A stretch of DNA of 64,000 bases from Pyronema omphalodes (Eukaryota > Ascomycota > Pezizomycetes > Pezizales > Pyronemataceae). The notes under the pieces were generated by a model. The model was not told the origin of the DNA. It ran no database searches and was given only the letters and a program-made list of their open reading frames with translations. Shown here one piece after another: positions 41,701-49,887 of this stretch. How positions within the stretch are numbered: position 1 is the first letter of the stretch; each line of letters begins with the position of its first letter. The stretch lies in assembly GCA_024516155.1 (NCBI GenBank), contig JAJJXM010000089.1, positions 114,287-178,286 on the forward strand, given 5' to 3'. The translations under genes and the position numbers were made by a program.

Positions 41701-42694
41701 CGCCTATACAGACGGCTCCCAACTCGAAGGAAAAACAGGCGCCGGATACTGCATCACCTCAGGTTTCCCCCGTCAAGTCAACGAATCCATCCCCATGGGC
41801 ACGACCACGGAAGTGTTCGACGCCGAACTACGAGCAATTCACGACTGCCTCGAGATGTGCTACAAAATCATCTCCCACAACCACCTCCGACGCCGCCGGC
41901 TACACGTCTTTACAGACAACCAGGCGGCCATCCTCCGCGCCTCCCGCACAACATATGGCCCGGGCCAAGAGCTCGCTCGCGCTATACACGACATCGCCTC
42001 CTCCCTCCGTTCCAAAGACACATCCGTCACCTTACATTGGGTCCCAGGACATACCGACATACCCGGGAATGACCAAGCCGACCTCCTCGCCAAAACTGCA
42101 ACCACCCTAACTCCCCCCTCTTCGCTACCGGTCTCCCTGTCCTGGATACACCGACAAATTCACGATCAGTACATCCAAGACTGGACGACCTGGTACTCCT
42201 CCGCGCCGAAACTTAAAACATACGACGCCCCACACCGTCGACGCCTCGACCATGCCTACACGGCCCTACCACGCAAACTATCAACCGCAATCTTGGGATT
42301 GCGAACCGGACACGGTTATTTTTTGGACTGCCTTGCTCATCCCCCCACCGCCCAATACCCCTCCCGCTCGTGCTCATGCCCCCTTCACCCTCCGCAATCC
42401 CCCAAACATCTCATTCTCCCGTGCCCCCACTTCACTTCCCAACGGACCGAACTGCGACGCACACTGAAAATCCCACGACGACGACACCTCACACTACCGA
42501 CAATCTTACACACCACCGCCGGAACCAAAGCACTGTCCGCTATGATCTCAGAGACCAAGATAGCGACTGCGGAGTGGGCTCACGCAAGGTTAAGTAAACT
42601 CCCCGCTGAGGAGGACACATCTGCTACGCTGACAACAGACTGGGGGACGCTGCTGGACCTGACGGACGAGCACGCGGTTACCTCTAATAATTAA
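38693..42694 (+). CDS. LINE-A(+)1 ORF2, endonuclease-reverse transcriptase-RNase H, intact
   Basis: 1333 residues. APE endonuclease at 1-230 with SHNTNR, LVQEINVKD, GDLNAHHPLW and ATGSDHEVI. Linker with a Pro-rich hinge near 422 (ALFPPPPAAPP). RT about 460-790 with KKAPGPDSITFACLR, ALFLDVRGAFDNVS, GIPQGSPASPILF and YIDDVALV (about 685). RNase H about 1000-1130 with YTDGSQLEG, EVFDAELRAIHD, FTDNQAA and HWVPGHTDIPGND, so all acidic residues are present. C-terminal CSCPLHPPQSPKHLILPC near 1226. It nicks target DNA and copies the RNA in place. Tad1-like clade by architecture. Confidence 0.95.
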   Translation: MNRYDSSAATLRIVSHNTNRSATALTTLLNSAGSKIDILLVQEINVKDPRYAITHPDFLLLLPPRSHHKVNRTAAYISRLNPHVRVTPRPDVSGDPDLQVLEVSTTLIPSFYLLNIYNEKDPQTKLYTVPRSLTPLTLPHRCVITGDLNAHHPLWNSHARRPARADVLVELMEDHQWQLVNVPDVPTYHYRDGSGSSVLDLTLAAPAMAREISSWAIDDGIATGSDHEVIRFQINSLHPDHHNTAGDTTRLNWRKTDWETFTEELQRLTEASYPRWSHLRANPSAENLDEWAALLRDSIQTAAAISTPTLTPTPRSKRWWTEEVRLTRKDMTRARRRWKQTRLPQHLAVYKQSRNAHYRKVRHAKDSMWKEYLAAVEGPDIWAAFRYTNPRRAQLTPPIKTQVGGTEKVCVDFDSKVEAFQALFPPPPAAPPTRTSRPNPQLPWKTFTPEEVRTAITTSSPKKAPGPDSITFACLRKAYDAVPKVFNALYSTLGTKGYHPRSWREATTVVIPKPNKPDYSAIKAYRPIALLNCLGKVLEKLMATRLSLMAESHDILHKDQIGGRPKRSAIDAAMALTHEVEVNAGNRFVTSALFLDVRGAFDNVSSARLLATMHSLGCPQAVISWCSSFLSDRTTALSFDGRTDSQRPIQTGIPQGSPASPILFLIYLRPLFDALQSEHPTLWTPSYIDDVALVAHGRTREQNARALEAAARTAFNWAQTNAVAFDDSKSEMLHFHKSRIDEHSEATNVRLPNGTIVTPGTQGGSKDVVRWIGIHFDRKLSFSQHVKIRLTAAARSLNALRSLVRHETGLSPSATRTLYQACVTSRSDFGSEIWWNGQKGLASTLQTQQNSALRRILNAFTSTPIVALHNEAAIPPVAVRLQRRSRKYVLRLLSLPPSHPVVRRCPSSFPVPNHFPTSICDPSEYDHPWNTTQKAPSRLVRMLRSVSQWILPDDVIEDTAHPNPTPWISSPLRIKISSLPKPEAAVEHLSLIRDLSDDKTNIIAYTDGSQLEGKTGAGYCITSGFPRQVNESIPMGTTTEVFDAELRAIHDCLEMCYKIISHNHLRRRRLHVFTDNQAAILRASRTTYGPGQELARAIHDIASSLRSKDTSVTLHWVPGHTDIPGNDQADLLAKTATTLTPPSSLPVSLSWIHRQIHDQYIQDWTTWYSSAPKLKTYDAPHRRRLDHAYTALPRKLSTAILGLRTGHGYFLDCLAHPPTAQYPSRSCSCPLHPPQSPKHLILPCPHFTSQRTELRRTLKIPRRRHLTLPTILHTTAGTKALSAMISETKIATAEWAHARLSKLPAEEDTSATLTTDWGTLLDLTDEHAVTSNN

Positions 42695-43495
42695 AAAAAA
42701 AAAAAAAACAAAAAAAAAATAATAATAATAAAAAGAAGTCGGAGGAGGACGAAGGGAGGGAGAAGCGGGAGGCGAGAGCGGAGAGAGAGACGAGGGAGAG
42801 GGGAGATGGAGGAAGCGGACGATGACGAGGGGAGAGTGGAGACGGGAGACTGGGAGAGCGGAGGCGTGGTTGTTGTGGAGAATGGAGTGTTGTGTTTTTC
42901 CTTTTTTTTTGAAACGGGAATGAAAGTGAGGCGAGGAGTCGAGGGAGAGGAGAGACGCGGTGGAGACGGACGGGAGGAGCACGAATGAGGCGAGTACGAG
43001 ATGGTGACGCGGAGAGAAGTGGACGGAGCGGGACGATGGACGGCTGGCGAGCCGAGAGGGAGGAGCGTGGTGAAGGGCGAGGGGAGGGACGTAGAGTGGG
43101 GTAGTGGCACAGGGGAGAGAGGTGCGGAGGGGGGGCGTTGACCCGGAGGAGTTATATCTTCTTTTCTTTTCTTTTGCTTGTTTGTTTTTGCTTTGTGGAG
43201 GAAATAAAGGTGGAAAAACGGTTAAAAAAGGGAGGGGAAGGGTGGAGGAAATGGGGGAACGACCCGGCGAGGTGGCCTCCGAGCGTACAGGGCTCCTGGA
43301 ACAGACGACGCTTGACGAACAAAGAACACAACGAGACTTGGGGGTCTACAACCCCACACCCTAACGACAAGCTCTGGGGCATACCCAGTGAGAGCCTGGC
43401 CTGACACCCGGGTTTCTTAATTTTGTATTTACTGTAGATTCCGCCATAACCTTACGGTTGGATGCGTGTATGAGTTAATAAATAAATAAATAAAA
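42695..43495 (+). other. LINE-A(+)1 3' UTR, hairpin and AAAT tail
   Basis: A poly-A run starts at once after the ORF2 stop. Then come a (AAT)n stretch, 350 bp of purine-rich sequence, and the shared module (GGAAATAAAGGTGGAAAAAC at about 43199, CCCGGCGAGGTGGCCTC near 43263). The hairpin AACC-TTAC-GGTT (43448-43459) and ataaataaataaataaaa close the element. No gene. Confidence 0.82.
43448..43459 (+). other. LINE-A 3'-terminal hairpin
   Basis: AACC, loop TTAC, GGTT. Counterparts: 11905-11916 (loop TTAA), 49841-49852 and 63377-63388 (loop TTCG), 53867-53878 (TTAC). Stem is constant while loop and flanks change by family. Likely recognised by RT; inference. Confidence 0.6.
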
Positions 43496-43540
43496 AACAA
43501 CCCAGTCTCCACCGCTACCATCCTCCTCGTCGAAATTCAC
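43496..43540 (-). repeat. LINE-B tail fragment, right part
   Basis: Continues the antisense LINE-B tail of 36381-36493 (cccagtctccaccgctacc). Similarity ends at about 43535; this is the truncated 5' end of the fragment. Bases 43496-43509 are the right TSD of LINE-A(+)1. Confidence 0.65.
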
Positions 43541-43844
43541 ACGTACTCCTCTTGAGTACAGGTAAGCAACACAACTCTTCTTCTTGTTCTTTGGCTCCAA
43601 CTCTACTAGTATGGGCACAGGCAATACTTCTTGTATATGGGATGTCCCCGCGTCGTAGCCTTTTGATCTGGGTTCTTGTTGTTCAAGGTAGGGTTAGGGG
43701 TATAGGTATTGGGTGGAACGGGGTATGGGAATTTCAGTAGGGGGAAGTAACGTTGACTTGAGGTGGACGGACGAAATCAAGGGAGTATGTGTAGATGATT
43801 AGATAGTAGATTGCGTGGAGGATAATATACAAGATGTTCCACCT

Positions 43845-43851
43845 CTTTATA
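43845..43851 (-). promoter_or_regulatory. TATA box in Gyp3 LTR
   Basis: TATAAAG in sense orientation, about 510 bp into the LTR. Confidence 0.5.
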
Positions 43852-44077
43852 CTTTTTTGTTTCATCTTTTCTTCGCGTGATATCCGTGCTCAATCCCCCG
43901 CGCAATCTCCCCCTATTCTCTTTCACAAAATACAGAAAACAAAATAAACATCGCAAAAGGAAAGAACAAAGCACAAAAACAACTAACTACAAAATCGCAA
44001 GATATCAAAAGCCGCACGTGATGTTTTCTTAGTTTCCTTGTTTGTTCTAGTTTCATTCTCACCGTGTTAGGCGGGTC

Positions 44078-44115
44078 CTCGCTTAGTTGAGTTTGGTCAC
44101 TCCGAACTAAGCGAG
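44078..44115 (-). other. Perfect 11 bp inverted repeat in Gyp3 LTR
   Basis: ctcgcttagtt (44078-44088) and aactaagcgag (44105-44115) are exact complements around a 16-base loop. Could be an RNA stem or a factor-binding site. Confidence 0.6.
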
Positions 44116-44204
44116 CACCTCGCTCAATGGAACGTCCCCACTGGCGGCAACCCTGCGCTGCGGTCGGCTCCGTCCCCCTTCGCTTATCCCATGTGTACCG
44201 GGGT

Positions 44205-44226
44205 GCTCCGGTATCTTTACCGGAGC
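44205..44226 (-). other. Perfect 9 bp hairpin in Gyp3 LTR
   Basis: gctccggta, loop tctt, taccggagc. A GC-rich stem 130 bp from the LTR start in sense. Confidence 0.6.
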
Positions 44227-44363
44227 TCCACACGGTATTCCCACCTACTGTTTCCATTGTTCCTCCAATATGTGGAGTAACAAGGTCGTTACCCCAGCCG
44301 CCCACATTCCTGCCGCTCCAATAACAACACCACAGAGCAGGTGCTTGTCGGTTCGTGACAACA

Positions 44364-44372
44364 GCCCCCCTC
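44364..44372 (-). other. Gyp3 polypurine tract overlapping the extra ORF stop
   Basis: gaggggggc in sense, overlapping the TGA at 44371-44373 and next to the LTR start. Expected plus-strand primer site. Confidence 0.6.
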
Positions 44373-44997
44373 ACATGGCCGAGACTCCGTCGAGGCCAGA
44401 TTGGGGAGGACAGCGTTGTCGGTGCCTGCGCGGTGTTTTATAGATCCCTTGGCGGTGACGGGTTCGGGATCTTTTATCAACGACGAAGCAGGGTGCGATG
44501 ATGAGGGGAGTTGGCGTTGCTTGGTCGTTCTCGGAGGGTAGTGGGGTTTGCGTATTCGCTGTTGGAGAAGTCGCGGGGGAATCGGGATGTTCGTCGGTCT
44601 CGTTGTTGCTGGGGTTAAGTGGGGCGGATGGAGAGCATCTGGATTTGTGTCCTTCGAGGTTGACAAGGAATCCGCAGCGTTGGCATACTTGTCTTCCTTG
44701 TTGCCATCTTCGACAAGCTTTTCTAGGGTTCAGACGTCTTACTCGCATGATTTCGTTACGGTGTGGGTGGTGAGGGTTACCGCAGTAACAGTGAGCGTGG
44801 GGGTAGCTGTTTTCTCCGGTGGGAAAGTATTGTTTTTTGGATTTTTCGTGTTCGTGAATATTACAACGGCTCTCCTGGCAAAACGTCCAGTGTAGCTCGT
44901 GGTGGGGGGTATAATCGAATGGTGGTTAAGGTAGAGATTGGTCGCAGACCGGGTTTGTCTCGTGCGAGGTGCCGTCCTGCAGTGCTCCGGAAGTCAT
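44371..44997 (-). pseudogene. Gyp3 extra ORF: Cys/His-rich protein downstream of pol, one stop
   Basis: From ATG 44997, ten bases after the pol stop and in another frame, about 208 codons run to the polypurine tract, broken only by TAA at 44926-44928. It encodes clustered Cys and His: TFCQESRCNIHEHEK, HAHCYCGNPHHPH, then ACRRWQQGRQ and a C-x2-C-x8-H-x3-C unit (CQRCGFLVNLEGHKSRC). A Pro/Ser/Thr-rich tail follows. No signal peptide or membrane segment, so not an envelope. A nucleic-acid-binding role is plausible from the Cys/His pattern. CAA to TAA would explain the stop. I do not recognise the family. Confidence 0.6.
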
Positions 44998-45007
44998 GGT
45001 TTTTCTC

Positions 45008-45141
45008 TTAATTTAGTGGTGCTGGTTTCTGGGGATACTGGCGGTGGAATCGCTGGGTAGTTTCCCTTGCGTTGTCGAAATTCTTTGCTGGGTACCACGT
45101 TTTGTCTTCGTCGTGGAATCCCTCCCACTTTGCTCGGTACT
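45008..45141 (-). pseudogene. pol: Gyp3 Pol, C-terminal part of chromodomain
   Basis: Reads KWEGFHDEDKTWYPAKNFDN and ends LN with TAA at 45008-45010. It completes the chromodomain begun at EEEWEDEDITDSRHHQGTLQ near 53990. LINE-A(+)2 inserted between QYRA and KWEGF; bases 45129-45141 are its left TSD. Confidence 0.88.
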
Positions 45142-45216
45142 ACCCACATCAACAACCATCATTTCAATCGCGGATTCCTTGTCGCTACCGCAGAAACAAC
45201 TTATTCCGAACCTCCG

Positions 45217-47128
45217 ATGCCCACCCGATCCTCCGCTGTTGAGAAACAGCCCCTCCCCCCCGACAAAGCGCCCCCTCGAGCGCTCGCGAAAGAAAAACGC
45301 GCTAACGCAGAGCCGCACGAGTCCGACGCGTCCGACGTTGAGATGCACGTAGACACGTGCTCTGACGTCAGCGAGGATTCCAGCGACGACGACGCGTCTC
45401 CCCGAGACAGCTCCCCAACGCCAACTTCTCGCAACACCACCAACGCCCCACCCAAAACACCCCACAACAAAAAACCCCTCCCTGTAAACTCCGACACCCC
45501 CGATCAACTGAGCAACAATGACCCCAAATACTCCATCCAACAAACCACCGGAAAACAGAAAAAACGCCCCGCCGCCTCCACTGCCCATACTATCACCCAT
45601 ATCGCCGAAGACTCCACCCCCGTTCCTGCAAACGTCAAACGACTCCACCCCGACATCGCTCCGATCAACGCCACACCTCCCAGCAACGCCGACCTCGCTC
45701 AATCCATCGACGTCCTCCACCACAATCTTGCCACCACCGCGGACATGTTTCGTCACGCCGACCAGACAACGAACGACAGAATCAACAAAGCGTTCAAGAC
45801 AATCAACAAGAACCAGTCCCTCCTCCAATCCATCTACGATGCCGTCCAACTCCTCGCCCCGTCCCTCCTACCGAAAGGAACAGCTACCGCCGTGTCCCCC
45901 ACCCCCGTCTCCGCATCCTTCACCCCCCTCGAGACCACCAGCCCCGATACCCAACCCGCTAACGCCCCTCTCGATCTACCCTCCAAACATGCCCCCCGCC
46001 TCTGCGAAGCCGAGTACTGGAAGCAGAGGTGCTTGAACGCCGAAGCTGAACTCCGGAAGAACGAGCTCACTCCTCCCCCTCACCTACCCCCTCCCCCACC
46101 CCAGGCGAACGAACCGTGGCAAGGACCAATACCCTCGTCCGTCAAGCTGTTCAAAGAGAAAGCCGCTGCCCCATCAATGACCCCCCCTAAGACCACCAAA
46201 CCCAATCCCCAACGCAAGAACCCCCCCCCGCGTCCAAGACATTGTGATCCCCTGCCCTGACCCCCGTGCCCTGCCCGATAGCTCTAAGGCCGCCATTGGA
46301 TTAGCCATCAACGAAGCCCTACGCAAGGCGAAGGTGGAAGGAAACATCATGACGGTTAGGAAAAATATGGCAGGAAGCCTCATGCTTACCCCCTCCCCGA
46401 ACACATCCATTACCGATCTCACCCCCCACCTCTCAGTTATCCACGCCGCTGCCTGCACAGTCCACCCCGACCTCTTGCCCCCCCGACTTAACGAAAAATG
46501 GTATAAGCTGGCAGTCCACGGAATCCCCACGGACTACTACGAGGACACCGCGGGGGGTATGCAAAAATTGCAGCAAGAAATCGAGACGAACCACAGCGTA
46601 CGCCTGACACAACCCCCAAGGTACATCTCTCACCCGGACAAGCGTGTTGGTAAGACCGCCTCCAGTGTGATGATCGCACTGAAGTCCAGCGAGGAATACA
46701 ACCCCCTCAAGAGAACAAAGGTGACAGTATTATTCGAACAACGCAAGGTGACAGAATTCTTCACCGCCCGTTCCATTGACCAATGCCGCAGGTGCCAGAA
46801 ATTTGGACATCATCACGCAATCTGCCCAGCTGACAATGGCCCCGCTTGCGCGATATGCGCCGCCCCTCACCCCACCGAATATCACCAATGCGGCCAGTGC
46901 CCCACAATCCAGGGCCGCAAATATCAACACACCCTCTACAAGTGTGCAAATTGCGTCGCCGCTGGCCACACAGACGTCCACCACGCCGCATACAGCACCC
47001 GCTGCCCCGTCAAAGTGAACGTCGTCAGGGAAGCCTGGCAGAAGACCCGCCCGGAGACAACACCCCTAGACGCCATCCCCGCCGAAATGAACCCCATCGC
47101 CGACACCACCATGACCACTGATGAATAG
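45217..47128 (+). pseudogene. LINE-A(+)2 ORF1, single-base frameshift
   Basis: Same protein as 36790-38700 with few substitutions. A run of nine C at 46221-46229 is eight C in LINE-A(+)1; the extra base breaks the frame after NPQRKNPPP. The rest (46244-47128) holds the RNA-binding-like region and knuckles; in the third one GRKCQH has become GRKYQH. Its TAG overlaps the ORF2 ATG at 47121. Confidence 0.9.
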
Positions 47129-47899
47129 ATACGACTCATCAGCGGCGACCCTTCGCATCGTGTCACATAACACGAATCGCAGCGCCACCGCACTAACAAC
47201 ACTGCTGAACTCAGCAGGATCCAAAATAGACATATTGCTGGTACAAGAGATTAACGTTAAAGATCCCCGGTACGCAATCACACATCCAGATTTCCTTTTG
47301 TTACTTCCCCCCCGCAGCCACCACAAAGTCAATCGCACTGCTGCATATATCTCCCGCCTCAACCCACACGTTCGAGTCACACCAAGACCGGACGTCAGCG
47401 GAGATCCTGACCTCCAGGTACTCGAGGTCAGCACCACACTCATTCCCTCCTTTTACCTCTTAAATATCTATAATGAAAAAGACCCCCAAACAAAACTATA
47501 TACCGTCCCCCGCTCCCTTACCCCCCTCACTCTCCCCCACCGTTGCGTGATCACAGGGGACCTCAATGCCCATCACCCTCTGTGGAACTCCCACGCACGC
47601 AGACCAGCGAGAGCAGACGTGCTGGTGGAACTGATGGAAGACCATCACTGGCAACTGGTAAACGTCCCGGACGTTCCTACTTACCACTATCGAGACGGAT
47701 CGGGCGCTTCGGTCCTCGACCGGACTCTGGCAGCCCCGGCGATGGCGAGAGAAATTTCTTCTTGGGCTATTGACGACGGCATTGCCACGGGATCGGACCA
47801 CGAGGTGATCCGTTTCCAAATCATCTCCTTACACCCAGACCACCACAACACCGCCGGCGACACTACGCGACTAAACTGGCGCAAGACGGACTGGGAGAC
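47121..47899 (+). pseudogene. LINE-A(+)2 ORF2, endonuclease part
   Basis: Endonuclease with SHNTNRS, LVQEINVKD, GDLNAHHPLW and ATGSDHEVI, open up to NWRKTDWET, where NAR-C(+) enters. In front of the catalytic region VLDLTLA reads VLDRTLA. The gene continues at 49888. Confidence 0.9.
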
Positions 47900-48097
47900 A
47901 CACCACACGGCAACGGCGACCCCCCCCCCTGCATTCTCAACAACGAGCACCGAAACCCCCGGTTTTCTCATCGGATTCGGATTCGCAGCACTCTGTTACG
48001 TTATTCTCTGAATTTTCAGGGAATTCTACGTTGTTTTTGTTGACTTTTGTCGCAAAATCAGAGTTTTCACGAGTTTTGGCTTACCCCACCTCACGAA
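47900..48097 (+). promoter_or_regulatory. NAR-C(+) 5' UTR with shared 5' motif
   Basis: GGCGACCCCCC...CTGCATTCTCAACAA near 47914-47945 matches the LINE-A and LINE-B 5' ends; the rest is specific to NAR-C. Likely holds the promoter; not shown. Confidence 0.5.
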
Positions 48098-49552
48098 ATG
48101 TCGCCAAAACAACGACAGAACAACGCCCAACGATCGAAACGGTCCGGAAACGCGTATAATGTTCTAGCCGACCTTCCTCATGATGGATCTAATCCTACTT
48201 TCGATGGAAGAGATGGAAAAGTTGATGAAGTTGATGGAAACTTCGCTGGAAAACCCTTCCAGAGCGTGGTCTTGGCAGGATCACCAGTTCCTTCGGCTTC
48301 AACACACCAGCAACAAGCGACAACTGACCAAAGCCGGTTCAGTACATACCGTCGCAATATTGTATCTGCCATTAATCGGGCAGCCCTGGTTGATGACAAT
48401 TATGCCTCCCTTGACCAATTTTTTTATGACAGCTACCCCGAAGTCGCTGGAGCCAGCTTCCTGGGGATACAACAGATCCACCAGGACACACAGCGACGCT
48501 TCAATACCCTCGATGACACCATACGCAACAACAGCGATGAGATGCGCCACAGATTCGACGTCATGATGACGAAATTCAACGTTCTGCTCGGCGAAAACAC
48601 GAAGCTGCGCGCAGCATACGACTCTACGCAGGCAGAAACAGCAGCTCTCAAGGCTGCTGTGGACGCCCTGACGAAGAAAATCGACGAACAGCAACAAGTC
48701 ATTTCGGCGCCCCCCTCACCGAACCTCACGGCCTCTTCCTCAGCGATGGAAGAGATGACTATGCAACTGTCCGTCGTCCAACATGACATTCAGGATGTCC
48801 TGGACGCTGTTCGCAACCCTCCTGGCAAGAGAAAGCGAAGGGGAAGCGACCAGAACACCGAACCCACCTCACCGACAAACAGAAGACCGGTGAACCACAA
48901 ACCGAGAGCGGCATCACCGGTGCGAAGCCTGATGCACTCGAAACATGCGACTACCGCCGCCCAGGACAAGCTTGATGCCCTCAAGCCTATGTCCCCCCTA
49001 CCTCTCCTCGCGATCACATCGACCGAAGCGACACCGGAACCTCACCCTGACAGTCCATCTGCTCAGGACACACCTCTACCCGACGCCCCAAGCACTGCCC
49101 CTGTTGAGACCGACGGCTGGAAGACTGTGGAGGCAAAGGCTACACAGAGGAAGAAGCAGAAAGCGAAGGAGACGACACCTGCGGCAGCGCCACCCAGCAA
49201 GACCCCTACAACAAAGAATGGTGGACGGGGAAAGAACACCCACCAACCCAGAACGACAACCTCCTCTGCAAAGAAGACTTGGGCAGAAGTCGTCAAGAGC
49301 GGAGGCATCAACGTCCAGATTGTGCTTGGGAATGGCAATCTTGGACTGACAACACCACCGACAAGAAGGGGAGAGAGGCGAGGGGGAGCAGCGAGGAGGC
49401 TGAGGAAGAAGGAAGGAGAAGGGGAGAGAGGGGAGGAGAAGAGGGGCAGGGCGGGCCCGGGTGTCTCAAAGGGCAAAGAGTCAGGAGACACCGGCGGAGG
49501 AGGGAAGAGAGGAGAGGAGAGTGGGGGCAGGGGTGGCCCGGCGGCTGTTTAA
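48098..49552 (+). CDS. NAR-C(+) ORF, ORF1-like coiled-coil protein of unknown function
   Basis: 484 codons from ATG 48098, open to TAA just before the shared 3' module. Same layout as 26220-27674: basic N-terminus, coiled coil, KRKRRGSDQN linker, KKTWAEVVKSGG, Arg/Gly/Glu-rich tail. By hand count about 38 residues of 501 differ (including the 17 before ATG), mostly within the first 120, while coiled coil and linker are almost unchanged. The even reading frame and uneven divergence hint at selection on the protein. No catalytic motif or zinc finger is visible. Confidence 0.74.
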   Translation: MSPKQRQNNAQRSKRSGNAYNVLADLPHDGSNPTFDGRDGKVDEVDGNFAGKPFQSVVLAGSPVPSASTHQQQATTDQSRFSTYRRNIVSAINRAALVDDNYASLDQFFYDSYPEVAGASFLGIQQIHQDTQRRFNTLDDTIRNNSDEMRHRFDVMMTKFNVLLGENTKLRAAYDSTQAETAALKAAVDALTKKIDEQQQVISAPPSPNLTASSSAMEEMTMQLSVVQHDIQDVLDAVRNPPGKRKRRGSDQNTEPTSPTNRRPVNHKPRAASPVRSLMHSKHATTAAQDKLDALKPMSPLPLLAITSTEATPEPHPDSPSAQDTPLPDAPSTAPVETDGWKTVEAKATQRKKQKAKETTPAAAPPSKTPTTKNGGRGKNTHQPRTTTSSAKKTWAEVVKSGGINVQIVLGNGNLGLTTPPTRRGERRGGAARRLRKKEGEGERGEEKRGRAGPGVSKGKESGDTGGGGKRGEESGGRGGPAAV

Positions 49553-49887
49553 CTTTGCTTTGGTTTTGTTTTTGCTTTGTGGCGGAAATAAAGGCGGAAA
49601 AATGGTTAAAAATGGGAGGGGAAGGGAGGAGGAAAGGGAGGAGCCCGGCGAGGCGGCCTCTGTGCAAGCAGGGCACTTGGAACATCAGACGCGCTTGGAC
49701 AAGAAACCCCCGTAGTATACAGTGGGGACAGACCCCACAACCACAACGATCAAGAGGAGGAGACTGGTAGAGGTGGAGACTGGGTTTTTGCTTTTACATT
49801 TCTTTCTTCTTCTCTTTTGTATTTATCTGTCCCTTGTCATAACCTTCGGGTTGCAAACAAGTAATGAGAGAACAAACAAACAAACAA
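49553..49887 (+). other. NAR-C(+) 3' module, hairpin and AAAC tail
   Basis: Nearly the same as the last 300 bp of LINE-B(+) and LINE-B(-), including CCCGGCGAGGCGGCCTC, TTTATCTGTCCCTTGTCATA, the hairpin and gagagaacaaacaaac. Confidence 0.85.

Larger units (their letters stand above)
36494..43495 (+). mobile_element. LINE-A(+)1, complete and apparently competent
   Basis: 7.0 kb: 5' UTR with the shared motif, intact ORF1 and ORF2, 3' UTR, AACC-TTAC-GGTT hairpin (43448-43459) and (AAAT)n tail. Perfect 14 bp TSD aacaacccagtctc at 36480-36493 and 43496-43509. All catalytic motifs are present. It is the only element in the window with no visible defect. Confidence 0.95.
43541..44360 (-). repeat. 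Gyp3 3' LTR (left boundary uncertain)
   Basis: In sense it starts TGTCACGAACCG just after the G-rich tract at 44364-44372. It contains two strong hairpins, a TATA box and a T-rich stretch. No second LTR is in the window, so its 3' end cannot be fixed; a CA dinucleotide near 43557 is one candidate. Confidence 0.6.
47900..49887 (+). mobile_element. NAR-C(+), non-autonomous LINE-like retroposon with its own ORF
   Basis: Second NAR-C copy, 2.0 kb, with a 14 bp TSD acggactgggagac at 47886-47899 and 49888-49901. LINE-A ORF2 reads on exactly across it (TDWET). 5' motif CACACGGCAACGGCGACCCC at about 47902, 484-codon ORF, shared 3' module (49583-49850), hairpin C(TTCG)G at 49841-49852 and AACA repeats. 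Being inside LINE-A(+)2, it moved after that copy landed. Confidence 0.92.

Noticed and set aside
43913..44374. 153-codon ORF in the Gyp3 LTR
   Set aside because: Crosses LTR hairpins and the polypurine tract; no similarity to any domain.
44289..44666. Overlapping minus-strand ORF of 125 codons next to the extra Gyp3 ORF
   Set aside because: Other frame of the Cys/His-rich ORF; lacks its Cys/His pattern and runs into the LTR.
44371..44997. Envelope gene at the env position of Gyp3
   Set aside because: No signal peptide, membrane segment or glycosylation pattern; soluble, Cys/His- and Pro-rich.
48047..48097. NAR-C ORF start at the TTG at 48047
   Set aside because: A normal ATG follows at 48098 in both copies; initiation at TTG is not needed.
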